Below the pieces are notes generated by a model that ran no database searches, was not told the origin of the DNA, and saw nothing but the letters and a program-made list of their open reading frames with translations. From NCBI GenBank assembly GCA_029938715.1, contig JAOZUK010000037.1, positions 1 to 32,668 on the forward strand: a stretch of DNA of 32,668 nucleotides, read 5' to 3'. Every line of letters starts with the position of its first letter. Position 1 is the first letter of the stretch. Shown here in pieces: positions 8,461 through 17,057 of this stretch. The translations under genes and the position numbers were made by a program. This DNA comes from Bacteroidales bacterium. Lineage in GTDB: Bacteria > Bacteroidota > Bacteroidia > Bacteroidales > GCA-2748055.

Positions 8461-8491
8461 TTGGCAATTGTCTCGAAAAGCATTAACTTCG
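8461..8491 (+). promoter_or_regulatory. Candidate promoter for tRNA-Leu and the dCMP deaminase operon
   Basis: TTGG (8461-8464) and TAACTTCG (8484-8491) are separated by 19 bases, matching the Bacteroidota arrangement TTG-N19-TAnnTTcG. Transcription would start near 8497. That gives a leader of about 147 bases before the tRNA, containing an imperfect hairpin and a GC-rich hairpin. Of the candidates in this gap it has the best spacing. Confidence 0.5.
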
Positions 8492-8506
8492 CACGGTTTA
8501 AAAATA

Positions 8507-8538
8507 GTACTCGGCACTCAGTGGGTAGTGCTCAGTAC
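8507..8538 (+). repeat. Imperfect inverted repeat in the tRNA-Leu leader, with a 7-base rhythm
   Basis: The arms GTACTCGGCACT (8507-8518) and AGTGCTCAGTAC (8527-8538) pair over ten of twelve positions around the loop CAGTGGGT. The same stretch can be read as degenerate heptamers TACTCGG, CACTCAG, TGGGTAG and TGCTCAG. It lies just after the predicted transcription start. No T-run follows immediately, so it does not look like a terminator. Confidence 0.6.
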
Positions 8539-8601
8539 AACAAGATTAATCGTTTTTTGATATATAAGTTTTAAGTGCAGCAAGCAGATCATTTTTGAAA
8601 T

Positions 8602-8639
8602 CTTTTTACTTTTAACTTTTAACTGAGCGGCTAAGCCGC
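8602..8639 (+). repeat. CTTTTAA heptamer tandem followed by a GC hairpin before the tRNA
   Basis: CTTTTTA, CTTTTAA and CTTTTAA follow each other at 8602-8622. Then comes a short perfect hairpin GCGGC-TAA-GCCGC at 8627-8639, ending four bases before the mature tRNA 5' end at 8644. The hairpin could help present the precursor to RNase P; that role is a guess. Confidence 0.55.
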
Positions 8640-8643
8640 GCAT

Positions 8644-8727
8644 GCCCAGGTGGCGGAATTGGTAGACGCGCTGGTCTCAAACACCAGTGATAGCAATATC
8701 GTGCCGGTTCGATCCCGGCTCTGGGCA
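8644..8727 (+). tRNA. tRNA-Leu, anticodon CAA
   Basis: The 84-base cloverleaf is complete. Acceptor arm GCCCAGG pairs with TCTGGGC (one G-U) and the discriminator is A8727. The D-arm contains GGCGGAATTGGTAGACGC. The anticodon stem CTGGT/ACCAG encloses the loop CTCAAAC, so the anticodon is CAA and reads UUG. A long variable arm, typical of class II tRNA-Leu, follows. The T-arm is GCCGG-TTCGATC-CCGGC. The 3' CCA is not encoded. An open frame beginning at 8650 inside the tRNA is spurious. Only 15 bases separate the tRNA from the deaminase start codon. Confidence 0.97.
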
Positions 8728-8742
8728 CAATCCTCAAACCAA

Positions 8743-9204
8743 ATGTCAGAACAAACCACATCCAATGGTAAAAAGCAACTGGCCATCGATAAGCGCTATT
8801 TGAGAATGGCCAGGATCTGGGCATCAAACTCCTATTGTGAAAGAAGGAAAGTTGGGGCACTTCTGGTAAAAGATAAGATGATCATCTCGGATGGATACAA
8901 CGGGACCCCATCAGGATTTGAAAATAAATGTGAGGACGAGAACGATACCACAAAAACTTATGTGCTTCATGCCGAAGCCAATGCCATTACCAAAGTAGCC
9001 AAATCCAACAACAGCAGTGAGGGTTCTACCCTTTATATTACCACTTCTCCCTGCATGGAATGTGCAAAACTGATCATCCAGGCTGGGATTACAAGGGTGG
9101 TTTATGAGGAGAAATACAGGATTACGGATGGACTCGATTTGCTGGAGAGAGCAACGATTAACATGGAACATATTAAGTGGACCGGCGAAGAAGAAAAAGG
9201 ATGA
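8743..9204 (+). CDS. Deoxycytidylate (dCMP) deaminase
   Basis: The enzyme hydrolyses dCMP to dUMP, supplying thymidylate synthesis; it is zinc-dependent and cytoplasmic. The 153-residue protein has the cytidine/deoxycytidylate deaminase signature: HAEANA with zinc ligand His76 and catalytic Glu78, and PCMEC with zinc ligands Cys104 and Cys107. RKVGALLV and GYNGTPSGFENK near the N-terminus are typical of dCMP deaminases related to ComEB. The frame continues back into the tRNA, but the ATG at 8743 is the first start after it. The S41 protease gene follows after 22 bases. The message is probably released from the tRNA by 3'-end processing, or has its own start point inside the tRNA gene. Confidence 0.93.
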   Translation: MSEQTTSNGKKQLAIDKRYLRMARIWASNSYCERRKVGALLVKDKMIISDGYNGTPSGFENKCEDENDTTKTYVLHAEANAITKVAKSNNSSEGSTLYITTSPCMECAKLIIQAGITRVVYEEKYRITDGLDLLERATINMEHIKWTGEEEKG

Positions 9205-9226
9205 TCCATCCAAAGGATAACGAGCA

Positions 9227-10891
9227 ATGAAGAACAAGAGAGACAGACTAATCATATTTTTACCGGTGATCATAAGCCTGACCCTGGTGGTAGGCATTAT
9301 GGTTGGAAATTGGATTACGGGCATCCGGGTACGTAGTATCGTCTCCGACGAAGTGAGCAAACAGAAGTTCTCCATTCGACCTGGCAACAACCCGGGAGGT
9401 TTTTCACTGACCCCCAAAGGAAATAAGATCTCATCGGCCCTCCAATACATAGTTAATGAGTATGTAGATACAGTGACCATGTCGGGCATGAATGAAGTAG
9501 TTATGCCTTCGCTGGTGGAGAGTCTCGATCCGCACTCCATCTATATTCCTGCCAGCGACTTTCAGAGATTTTCTGAACCTCTGATTGGTAATTTCAGTGG
9601 CATCGGGGTTTCATTCAACATGACCGACGATACAGTGGCCATCATTAATACCATACCAAACGGTCCATCCGAAATGGTGGGCGTGATGGCTGGAGACAGG
9701 ATCATCATGGTTGATGATTCGGTGGTGGCCGGAGTCAATATGCCCAGCGATGACATTGTAAAAAAGTTGAAAGGACCTAAGAATACCGTGGTTAAGGTTT
9801 CCATTTATCGCAGGGCCGAAGCCGACCTTATAGATTTCGAGATCACCCGTGATGATATCCCTATCTACAGTGTGGATGTAGCCTATATGATAGATGACCA
9901 AACTGGGTATATAAAGATCAGTCAGTTTGCACAGACCACCTACCGGGAGTTTATGCAGGGTGTGGAAAAGTTAAAATCGCAGGGTGTGGAGAAGCTGATT
10001 GTGGACCTGAGGAGAAATGGCGGAGGTATCATGGAGGCAGCTACCATGATCGCCGACCAGTTTCTTGAGGAGGGACAGCTGATCGTTTATACCGAAGGCC
10101 GGAGCCGTCCCAGAGAGAATGATTTTGCCACTTCAAGAGGGATATTAAAAGATGATATAGTGGTCATTCTTATGGATGAATCAAGTGCTTCAGCAAGTGA
10201 GATACTGGCTGGTGCTATTCAGGATAACGACCGGGGATTAGTGATTGGGCGCAGGTCCTTTGGAAAGGGCCTTGTGCAGGAGGAGATGCGGTTTAATGAC
10301 GGATCTGCACTGCGCCTTACTGTCGCCCGCTACTATACCCCTACTGGCCGAAGTATACAGCGTCCCTACGAGAATGGGAAAGAAGATTATTACCACGATT
10401 TTGCAGATCGCTTTATGAGGGGTGAGCTTGAACATCAGGATAGCATCAAATTTGATGATACTAAGAAGTTCGTAACTCCCGGAGGTAAAATTGTATATGG
10501 AGGAGGTGGAATCATGCCAGATGTTTTTGTGCCAGTGGATACTACGGGTGCATCCGAATATTATAACAAGATCCGGTCCCTGGGACTTATGTACAGATTT
10601 GCCTTCTACTACACCGACCTGAACAGGGCAGATCTTGAAGGGTTTACCACCACAGATGAGATCGAAGGATACCTCGATGACCGGGACATCCTCCCTCAAT
10701 TTATCAATTACGCCAAAACAAAGGGAGTAGATCCAGAATATGATGATATAAAGACCTCTGAGTTGATTCTGAATAAGTCCATCAAAGCTTATGTGGCCAG
10801 AAATCTCATAGACAATGAGGGTTTCTATCCCATCATCTCAGACATAGACCATACCCTCCAGGTGGCCATAGATACCATAGCTGCACTTTAA
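9227..10891 (+). CDS. S41-family C-terminal processing peptidase with PDZ domain
   Basis: This is a serine-lysine protease that acts in the periplasm and typically cleaves proteins near their C-termini. The 554-residue protein starts with a membrane anchor (about residues 9-27, LIIFLPVIISLTLVVGIMVG). A PDZ domain follows at about 120-205, with the ligand-binding stretch GIGVSF. The catalytic core has the nucleophile Ser322 in ESSASASE and the general base Lys347 with Gln351 in FGKGLVQ. The 25-residue Ser-Lys spacing matches Prc and CtpA. About 160 residues follow the core. The ATG at 9227 comes after AAAGGAT, 22 bases beyond the deaminase stop, suggesting one operon. The substrate is unknown; the adjacent Spy-like gene suggests an envelope quality-control setting. 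Confidence 0.93.
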   Translation: MKNKRDRLIIFLPVIISLTLVVGIMVGNWITGIRVRSIVSDEVSKQKFSIRPGNNPGGFSLTPKGNKISSALQYIVNEYVDTVTMSGMNEVVMPSLVESLDPHSIYIPASDFQRFSEPLIGNFSGIGVSFNMTDDTVAIINTIPNGPSEMVGVMAGDRIIMVDDSVVAGVNMPSDDIVKKLKGPKNTVVKVSIYRRAEADLIDFEITRDDIPIYSVDVAYMIDDQTGYIKISQFAQTTYREFMQGVEKLKSQGVEKLIVDLRRNGGGIMEAATMIADQFLEEGQLIVYTEGRSRPRENDFATSRGILKDDIVVILMDESSASASEILAGAIQDNDRGLVIGRRSFGKGLVQEEMRFNDGSALRLTVARYYTPTGRSIQRPYENGKEDYYHDFADRFMRGELEHQDSIKFDDTKKFVTPGGKIVYGGGGIMPDVFVPVDTTGASEYYNKIRSLGLMYRFAFYYTDLNRADLEGFTTTDEIEGYLDDRDILPQFINYAKTKGVDPEYDDIKTSELILNKSIKAYVARNLIDNEGFYPIISDIDHTLQVAIDTIAAL

Positions 10892-10974
10892 CAGAAACGC
10901 CTCCATTAAACCTTCTACTGTTTGCATCATCAAAGAAGCAGATTGAAACTTGATTTGCAACTTAAAAATAATGT

Positions 10975-11511
10975 ATGATGAAAACAAAATTGATAAAGAC
11001 CGCCGGCCTGATACTTATGGCCACATTAATGGTTACAACAGTGAACGCCCAATCGCCCCGACAGGGAGGCAGAGGATCGGGACCCAACGGACTGGGTAAT
11101 GAACGAGTGTCAGCCTATTTTTCTCTGGATCTGACCACCGAGCAGCAGGAAGCCATGAAAACCCTTCGGGCCGACAACTACAAGACCATGAAACCTCTTA
11201 GGAATAAGGTGCTGGAGCTTAAGGCCAGGGAACGAACCCTGATGTCCGAGGAATTGGTCGATATGAAAGCCGTGAATAAAGTGATCGATGAGCAGACCGA
11301 TCTGATGAATAATATGAGAAAGATTCAGGCCACTCATAAGGTGGGAGTGAAAGAGATACTCACCGATGAGCAAGAGATGCAACTGGAGCAGCGAAGCAGG
11401 TATGGCAGGACTAAATGGAACAAGGGACCGGGTGTATACCCTGGAAACAATATGGGGAGGCCTTACCATAGAAATGGCGTAGGCTCAAACCAAAGGAATG
11501 GTCAGGGGTAA
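10975..11511 (+). CDS. Spy/CpxP-like periplasmic LTxxQ protein
   Basis: The 178-residue protein (177 if the second ATG at 10978 is used) has a signal peptide, with likely cleavage after TTVNA (residue 25). The mature part has two LTxxQ motifs, LTTEQ (53-57) and LTDEQ (129-133), separated by an amphipathic helical region. This is the pattern of Spy/CpxP periplasmic chaperones and stress sensors. The last 35 residues are rich in Gly, Asn and Arg and look disordered. It lies 83 bases after the S41 protease, possibly in the same transcript; no clear promoter or terminator is visible between them. Its final 27 bases overlap the convergent hydrolase gene. Metal or misfolded-protein binding is possible but not shown. 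Confidence 0.75.
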   Translation: MMKTKLIKTAGLILMATLMVTTVNAQSPRQGGRGSGPNGLGNERVSAYFSLDLTTEQQEAMKTLRADNYKTMKPLRNKVLELKARERTLMSEELVDMKAVNKVIDEQTDLMNNMRKIQATHKVGVKEILTDEQEMQLEQRSRYGRTKWNKGPGVYPGNNMGRPYHRNGVGSNQRNGQG

Positions 11512-12291
11512 CATCTTAACCAGAGCCTGGGTAACGCGCTCGGGCTCTTCAATGAATCCCATGTGACCGCTGTTAGAGAGCCTTAATACGGTGGCATGTG
11601 GGGCCAGCGAGACCAGCTTTTCAAATACCCCGGCAGTGATGTAGTTATCCTTCATGCCTCCAATAAGCAGAACCGGTAGTTCCGGATTCTGCAATACGGA
11701 AGTACGGTCGGGACGATCCTTCATTCCGTTCAGAATAGCCACAATTCCGTCCTCAGAATTTGTGTGTGCAATGCTCTTTGCCTGTTCCACCTCTGTTTCA
11801 AGCCTGTCCAGATTATCTTCAGCAAATGCTTTGGGAATATTTACATTGATAATCTGACTTTTCTTACGACAGTGAATCAGGCTGATCTCCCTGTCGCGGT
11901 TTCGTCTCTTCTCCTCAGAGTCGGCAAAACATGTGGAGTGTAACAGGGAGTAACCCAAAAGCCTTTCCGGAAAAAACTGCGCAACGGCCATGACCACATA
12001 GCCCCCCATGGAATGCCCCACCAGAAACACCTTTTCCAGCTGCTCGGCCTTTAGAACTGCAAATACAGAATTGGCCAGGTCGTCCATCTGATGATGGGTT
12101 CCCCAGGTGCCAGACTCACCATGACCCGGAAGGTCGATTGAAATCAGTCTGAAGCCTTCGGGAAACTGCTCCACAAATTCGTGCCAGATTTCCCGGGTTT
12201 CCAGGTAACCATGCAACAGGACAAAACAGGTGCCTTCTCCATGGTCACTATAAATGATATCAATATTTTTATGGGTCGTTTTCTTAACCAT
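11485..12291 (-). CDS. Alpha/beta-hydrolase fold protein
   Basis: The 268-residue soluble hydrolase has an intact triad: nucleophile Ser94 in GHSMGG, Asp215 in GGMKDNYI, and His243 in NSGHMGF. The oxyanion loop motif is LLHGYLE (25-31), and DLPGHGES (53-60) is typical of the esterase/lipase group related to BioH, MenH and YbfF. The substrate cannot be deduced. The ATG at 12291 begins six bases after the stop of the aminopeptidase P gene; an in-frame TTG abuts that stop directly. The two are probably translated from one message. The 3' end overlaps the Spy-like gene by 27 bases. Confidence 0.88.
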   Translation of the reverse strand: MVKKTTHKNIDIIYSDHGEGTCFVLLHGYLETREIWHEFVEQFPEGFRLISIDLPGHGESGTWGTHHQMDDLANSVFAVLKAEQLEKVFLVGHSMGGYVVMAVAQFFPERLLGYSLLHSTCFADSEEKRRNRDREISLIHCRKKSQIINVNIPKAFAEDNLDRLETEVEQAKSIAHTNSEDGIVAILNGMKDRPDRTSVLQNPELPVLLIGGMKDNYITAGVFEKLVSLAPHATVLRLSNSGHMGFIEEPERVTQALVKMLPLTIPLV

Positions 12292-12297
12292 GTTCAA

Positions 12298-13533
12298 CTA
12301 TTTACAGCAGGACATAAGCTCTTCAATATGGGCTGCTTCTATGGGAATGTCTTTCATCAAATCCACCGGACCGTTTTCTGTGATCAGGATGTCATTCTCA
12401 AGCCTGATTCCAGTCCCCTCTTCCCGGATATAGATGCCAGGTTCGCAAGTGAGCACCATACCAGGTTCAAATGGTTGAGACCGATCGAACGGATCATGCA
12501 CATCGAGCCCAAGGGAATGCGTGGTTCCATGCATGTAATATCTCTTCCAGATAGGATCTGCTTTCGTCTGAGAGGCCACATCCGAGGATGTATACAGTCC
12601 CAGCTTCAAATGTTCCTCCTCCCAGAGGGCACCCACATCATTGTGAAAATCGGCCATGATTACACCTGGGTTCATCATTTTCATGGCCTGTTTGAAAACC
12701 CTGAGAACTGCTTCATACAACTCCATCTGTCTCTTGGAAAATCTACCGTTCACAGGAATTGTACGTGAACAGTCAGCTGCATAATTATTCAGTTCAGCCC
12801 CAAAATCCATCAGGACCAGGTCCCCATCCTGGCACATGCTATGATTCTGGATGTAGTGAAGGATCAATGCATTCTTCCCTGAAGCAACGATGGGCTCATA
12901 GGCATGTCCATTTGCACCACTCCTGGTAAACTCACCAATGATCTCTGCTTCCAGCTGGTACTCCATGGTTCCCGGCTCTGCCCTCTCTAATACTTTTAAA
13001 AAGGCCGATCGGGTGATCCGGGTTGCCTTCTTTATCTCCTCCACCTCCTCCGTCTCCTTCACCATTCTTAACCGGGTGATGTGGGGAGAGAGGGGTGCGA
13101 AATCCTGATCATTCTCAAACATCTCCTTTTGATCGGCATATACCATCGAGGCACCAGGCAGTACCAGTTTAAGAAATGCATCCACTTCATCCGCCCACCT
13201 GATCTCTCTGATACCAGATAGCGATTCAGCCTCCTTCCGGGTAAGAGAGGGGCCTGACCATAGTTCCGATCTTGCCGTTGTTTTTGGGATAAAAAGTGTC
13301 TCTCTCAGGGAGGGATCAGCATGATGAGGGCATAGAACCAGAATACACTCTTCCAGATTAATTCCTGTGAGGTAGAAAAAATCTGATCCCTGTCGAAAAG
13401 GGTAAAATTGATCTCCATTCCGGGGCATACGCTTTGCTGACATAATCACCGCCAAGGAACCGGAAGCAAGCGATCCGGCCATCTTTTCACGGTTACGAAT
13501 AAAGAGGGAAGCAGGAATTGGAGTCGACTTCAT
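12298..13533 (-). CDS. Xaa-Pro aminopeptidase (M24B family), first copy
   Basis: This metalloprotease would remove an N-terminal residue preceding proline. From the ATG at 13533 it has 411 residues. The N-terminal AMP_N-type domain (about 1-150) includes RQGSDFFYLTGI. The C-terminal pita-bread domain carries all five metal ligands: Asp in LMDFGAE, Asp in AADCSRT, His in GTTHSLGLDVHD, Glu in TCEPGIYI and Glu in IRLENDIL. An in-frame TTG at 13539 is a weaker start. It is cotranscribed with the alpha/beta hydrolase and divergent from sdhC. A second M24B gene lies on the other side of sdhCAB; the two differ in length and detail, so they are not a recent duplication. Confidence 0.93.
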   Translation of the reverse strand: MKSTPIPASLFIRNREKMAGSLASGSLAVIMSAKRMPRNGDQFYPFRQGSDFFYLTGINLEECILVLCPHHADPSLRETLFIPKTTARSELWSGPSLTRKEAESLSGIREIRWADEVDAFLKLVLPGASMVYADQKEMFENDQDFAPLSPHITRLRMVKETEEVEEIKKATRITRSAFLKVLERAEPGTMEYQLEAEIIGEFTRSGANGHAYEPIVASGKNALILHYIQNHSMCQDGDLVLMDFGAELNNYAADCSRTIPVNGRFSKRQMELYEAVLRVFKQAMKMMNPGVIMADFHNDVGALWEEEHLKLGLYTSSDVASQTKADPIWKRYYMHGTTHSLGLDVHDPFDRSQPFEPGMVLTCEPGIYIREEGTGIRLENDILITENGPVDLMKDIPIEAAHIEELMSCCK

Positions 13534-13619
13534 TAGCAAAATGTGGTTTTCGTCGCAACAATTTTTAAGTACCTGTTGTAAGAAATGAAAATAAAGAAAT
13601 GCGAAGAAATAGAAAATCT

Positions 13620-13627
13620 TATATTTG
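13620..13627 (+). promoter_or_regulatory. Candidate -7 element for sdhCAB (TATATTTG)
   Basis: TATATTTG is an exact TAnnTTTG match, ending 47 bases before the sdhC ATG. A second near-match, TATCCTTG, lies at 13633-13640. I see no good -33 TTTG for either. The predicted leader is about 40 bases. The gap 13534-13674 must also hold the promoter of the divergent aminopeptidase gene, for which I see no clear element. Confidence 0.5.
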
Positions 13628-13674
13628 TTCTATATCCTTGTGCAATTTAAGTAACTTATTTTAATTGTAATCTT

Positions 13675-14340
13675 ATGTCCGGAATTTTCACCTCTTCCAT
13701 TGGGAAGAAATTAATGATGTCGCTGGCAGGTATTTTTCTGATCACCTTCCTGCTGGTACACCTGGGAATCAATCTCCTTATTATCATTTTTGACGATCCC
13801 ATGGTTTTTAACAAGGTAGCACATTTTATGGGTAAAAATATCCTGATCAAGATCTTTGAAATTGTACTGTTCGGAGGTATACTTTTGCATGTGATTTATG
13901 CATTGATTCTCCAGATCCAGAATTGGATTGCCCGACCCCGGAGATACAGCAAAAGCAACTACTCCAACACATCGTTCTTTTCCAAGTTTATGATCCATAC
14001 CGCTATAATTACACTGGTATTCCTGGGTATCCATATGGCAGATTTCTATATTAAGGCAAAACTTGGTCACGCCTTAGAAATTGAGGTGGATGGGGTTTTT
14101 TACCACGATTTTGCCACTGAAATGCTGGATAAGTTTAAAATACTGCCCTTTGTAATCTTTTATATCGCTGCATTTATTTTCCTGGGATTTCACCTGATCC
14201 ATGGATTTCAGTCGGCCTTTAAAACACTGGGGCTCGATAATAAGAAATATACTCCAATCATACAGGCACTGGCCACCCTTTATACTGTGGTTATTGTGGG
14301 TGGATTCACCATCATCCCCCTGTTGATCTACTTCAAGTAA
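13675..14340 (+). CDS. sdhC: Succinate dehydrogenase/fumarate reductase cytochrome b subunit (diheme)
   Basis: This is the membrane anchor of complex II, passing electrons between quinone and the iron-sulfur subunit. The 221-residue protein has five membrane helices, at about 14-38, 56-84, 106-126, 156-178 and 193-219. Candidate heme ligands are His29, His72, His120 and His173 (or His176), spaced like the four ligands of the Bacillus and Wolinella diheme subunits. A single large anchor subunit with no SdhD is the usual Bacteroidota form. It heads sdhCAB with 18 bases before sdhA. In anaerobic members of the phylum this complex mainly reduces fumarate; the sequence alone does not set the direction. 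Confidence 0.94.
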   Translation: MSGIFTSSIGKKLMMSLAGIFLITFLLVHLGINLLIIIFDDPMVFNKVAHFMGKNILIKIFEIVLFGGILLHVIYALILQIQNWIARPRRYSKSNYSNTSFFSKFMIHTAIITLVFLGIHMADFYIKAKLGHALEIEVDGVFYHDFATEMLDKFKILPFVIFYIAAFIFLGFHLIHGFQSAFKTLGLDNKKYTPIIQALATLYTVVIVGGFTIIPLLIYFK

Positions 14341-14358
14341 ACACAACAACTATTAAAT

Positions 14359-16299
14359 ATGGCTAAGCTTCAATCCCGCACACCTGACGGACCTTTGGCA
14401 GATAAATGGTCCAGCTACAAATCGAATCAAAACCTGGTCAACCCGGCAAACAAGCGTAAACTTGACGTGATCGTGGTGGGAACCGGTCTTGCTGGAGCCT
14501 CTGCGGCAGCCTCTTTGGCTGAAATGGGCTTTAAAGTAAAGTCTTTCTGCTATCAGGACAGTCCCAGGCGTGCACACAGCATTGCTGCCCAGGGAGGAAT
14601 TAACGCAGCCAAAAACTATCAGAACGATGGGGATAGCATCTATCGCCTCTTCTTCGATACCATTAAGGGAGGGGACTACCGTTCCAGGGAGGCCAATGTG
14701 TACAGGCTAGCAGAGGTAAGTAACCAGATCATTGATCAATGTGTGGCACAGGGTGTACCCTTTGCCCGGGAATACGGCGGAACCCTTGATAATCGCTCCT
14801 TCGGAGGAGCTCTTGTCTCCAGAACCTTCTATGCAAGGGGGCAAACCGGCCAGCAGTTGCTCCTGGGGGCCTACCAGTCCCTGAGTAGGCAGATTAAGAA
14901 GGGCAATGTGGAGATGTATCCCCGAATGGAGATGTATAACCTGGTGGTTGTGGATGGCATAGCCAGGGGGATTATCGGAAGAGATGTAATCACCGGTAAA
15001 CTTGAAAGATTTAGTGCACATGCAGTTGTGTTGGCTTCGGGAGGATACGGGAATGTATTTTTCCTCTCCACCATGGCCATGGGCGCAAATGCAAGTGCTG
15101 CCTGGCAATGTTATAAGAAAGGTGCTCTCTTTGGAAATCCCTGTTATGTTCAGATCCACCCCACCTGTATCCCGGTCCACGGCGATGCACAGTCAAAGCT
15201 GACTCTCATGAGTGAGAGTCTCAGAAATGACGGGCGCATCTGGGTTCCCAAAAATAAAGAGGACGCTGTAAAAGTTCAGAAGGGAGAAATGCGAGGTAAA
15301 GATATTCCTGAAGAGGATCGGGACTATTACCTGGAGCGCCGGTATCCTGCCTTTGGTAACCTGGTTCCCAGGGATGTGGCCTCCAGGGCTGCCAAGGAGA
15401 GGTGCGATGCCGGGCATGGTGTTAACTCCTCCGGTCTGGCTGTTTTCCTCGATTTTCAAGACGCCATTCAAAGATTGGGTAGAGATGTGATCGAAGCCAA
15501 ATATGGCAACCTCTTCCAGATGTACGAAAAGATCACAGATGATAATCCTTATGAGTTACCCATGATGATCTATCCTGCCATACACTATTCCATGGGTGGC
15601 ATATGGGTGGATTACGAACTGCAAACTACCATTCCGGGACTGTTTGCCACCGGCGAATCGAATTTCTCCGATCACGGCGCTAACCGTCTGGGAGCTTCGG
15701 CGTTGATGCAGGGACTGGCCGATGGATACTTTGTTCTTCCCTACACCATTCAGAATTTTCTGGCCGGTGAGATCAATACGCCCCGTTTTAATACCGATAG
15801 TCCCGAGTTTGAGGCGGCTGAAACGGAAGTGAATGATCAACTGGAGAAGTTGATGGCAGTTAAAGGCAATCATTCGGTGGATACACTGCACAAAAGATTG
15901 GGAAAGATCATGTGGGATCATGTGGGAATGGCAAGGAATGATGAGGGTCTTAAGAATGCCCAAGAAGAGATACGGGACTTAAAGGAAGAATTCTGGAACA
16001 ATGTGAAGATCCCGGGTGAGCTGAATGATTTAAATCCCGAATTACAGAAAGCCAGCAGGCTGGCCGACTACCTGGAACTGGGAGAATTGATGGCCATAGA
16101 TGCACTGAACAGGACAGAGTCGTGCGGGGGGCATTTCAGGGAAGAGTATCAGACTGGTGAAGGAGAAGCTCTTCGGAATGACAAAGATTTTACCTATGTG
16201 GCCGCATGGGAATATGCTGGTGATGACAAGGATCCAAAGCTTCATAAAGAAGTCCTTGACTTTAAATTCATCGAAGTAAAACAAAGAAATTACAAATAA
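14359..16299 (+). CDS. sdhA: Succinate dehydrogenase/fumarate reductase flavoprotein subunit
   Basis: This is the catalytic subunit that interconverts succinate and fumarate on covalently bound FAD. It has 646 residues, normal for the Bacteroidota-type subunit. The dinucleotide fold is [12 protein letters not shown] (39-50). The FAD-linked histidine is probably His73 in [11 protein letters not shown]. Substrate and catalytic segments include [32 protein letters not shown] and [20 protein letters not shown]. The ATG at 14359 lies 18 bases after sdhC, and sdhB follows after 13 bases, so the three form one operon. Confidence 0.97.
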   Translation: MAKLQSRTPDGPLADKWSSYKSNQNLVNPANKRKLDVIVVGTGLAGASAAASLAEMGFKVKSFCYQDSPRRAHSIAAQGGINAAKNYQNDGDSIYRLFFDTIKGGDYRSREANVYRLAEVSNQIIDQCVAQGVPFAREYGGTLDNRSFGGALVSRTFYARGQTGQQLLLGAYQSLSRQIKKGNVEMYPRMEMYNLVVVDGIARGIIGRDVITGKLERFSAHAVVLASGGYGNVFFLSTMAMGANASAAWQCYKKGALFGNPCYVQIHPTCIPVHGDAQSKLTLMSESLRNDGRIWVPKNKEDAVKVQKGEMRGKDIPEEDRDYYLERRYPAFGNLVPRDVASRAAKERCDAGHGVNSSGLAVFLDFQDAIQRLGRDVIEAKYGNLFQMYEKITDDNPYELPMMIYPAIHYSMGGIWVDYELQTTIPGLFATGESNFSDHGANRLGASALMQGLADGYFVLPYTIQNFLAGEINTPRFNTDSPEFEAAETEVNDQLEKLMAVKGNHSVDTLHKRLGKIMWDHVGMARNDEGLKNAQEEIRDLKEEFWNNVKIPGELNDLNPELQKASRLADYLELGELMAIDALNRTESCGGHFREEYQTGEGEALRNDKDFTYVAAWEYAGDDKDPKLHKEVLDFKFIEVKQRNYK

Positions 16300-16312
16300 C
16301 AGAAGAATTGCC

Positions 16313-17050
16313 ATGAACCTGAAACTGAAAATCTGGCGTCAGAGAGATCCCAATACCCGGGGGAAGTTTGTTAACTACAAATTGAACGATATTTCACCCG
16401 AAAGTTCATTCCTCGAGATGATTGATGTCCTGAACGAAGAGTTGATCACTAAAAATGAAGAGCCCATTGTATTTGATGACGATTGCAGGGAAGGAATTTG
16501 CGGTGCCTGTGGAATGTATATCAATGGCAGGCCCCATGGTCCTGACTCACTTATCACCGTATGCCAGCTCCACATGCGAAAGTTTAAAGATGGCGATACC
16601 ATTGTTATAGAGCCCTGGCGTGCCCGTGCATTTCCGGTAATTCGAGACCTGATGGTGGACAGATCCGCGTTCGACACCCTGATCCAGGAGGCGGGCTTTG
16701 TTTCCGTAAATACGGGAAGTGCACCTGATGCAAACAGCATCCCGGTGGCTAAAAAGTATGCAGATCTCTCCATGGATGCAGCTTCATGTATCGGTTGCGG
16801 AGCCTGTGTAGCTGCCTGCAAGAATGCATCAGCCATGCTCTTCGTCGGAGCCAAAGTTTCGCATCTTACCCTGCTTCCCCAGGGGAATGTGGAAGCTGAA
16901 GATCGCGTACTAAAAATGGTGGCAAAAATGGATGAGCTTGGTTTTGGTAATTGCACCAACACCGGAGCCTGTGAGGCCGAGTGTCCCAAAGGTATCACCC
17001 TGACTAACATCGCAAGGCTGAACCGGGAGTATTACAAGGCGACCGTATAA
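16313..17050 (+). CDS. sdhB: Succinate dehydrogenase/fumarate reductase iron-sulfur subunit
   Basis: This subunit carries the electron wire between the flavoprotein and the cytochrome b subunit. The 245-residue protein has ligands for all three clusters. The [2Fe-2S] site is Cys58, Cys63, Cys66 (CREGICGAC) and Cys84. The [4Fe-4S] site is Cys159, Cys162, Cys165 with Cys224. The [3Fe-4S] site is Cys169, Cys214 and Cys220 ([12 protein letters not shown]). These cluster assignments follow the E. coli SdhB pattern. It is the last gene of sdhCAB. Only seven bases separate its stop from the stop of the convergent second aminopeptidase gene. Confidence 0.97.
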   Translation: MNLKLKIWRQRDPNTRGKFVNYKLNDISPESSFLEMIDVLNEELITKNEEPIVFDDDCREGICGACGMYINGRPHGPDSLITVCQLHMRKFKDGDTIVIEPWRARAFPVIRDLMVDRSAFDTLIQEAGFVSVNTGSAPDANSIPVAKKYADLSMDAASCIGCGACVAACKNASAMLFVGAKVSHLTLLPQGNVEAEDRVLKMVAKMDELGFGNCTNTGACEAECPKGITLTNIARLNREYYKATV

Positions 17051-17057
17051 TATTTTC

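Noticed and set aside
8650-8742. N-terminal extension of the dCMP deaminase starting inside the tRNA
   Set aside because: The extra residues are the translation of tRNA-Leu itself. The cloverleaf is complete, and the ATG at 8743 begins a normal-length deaminase.
12181-12768. A 195-codon plus-strand frame opposite the hydrolase and first aminopeptidase P genes
   Set aside because: It is antisense to well-supported catalytic domains and its composition is not protein-like.
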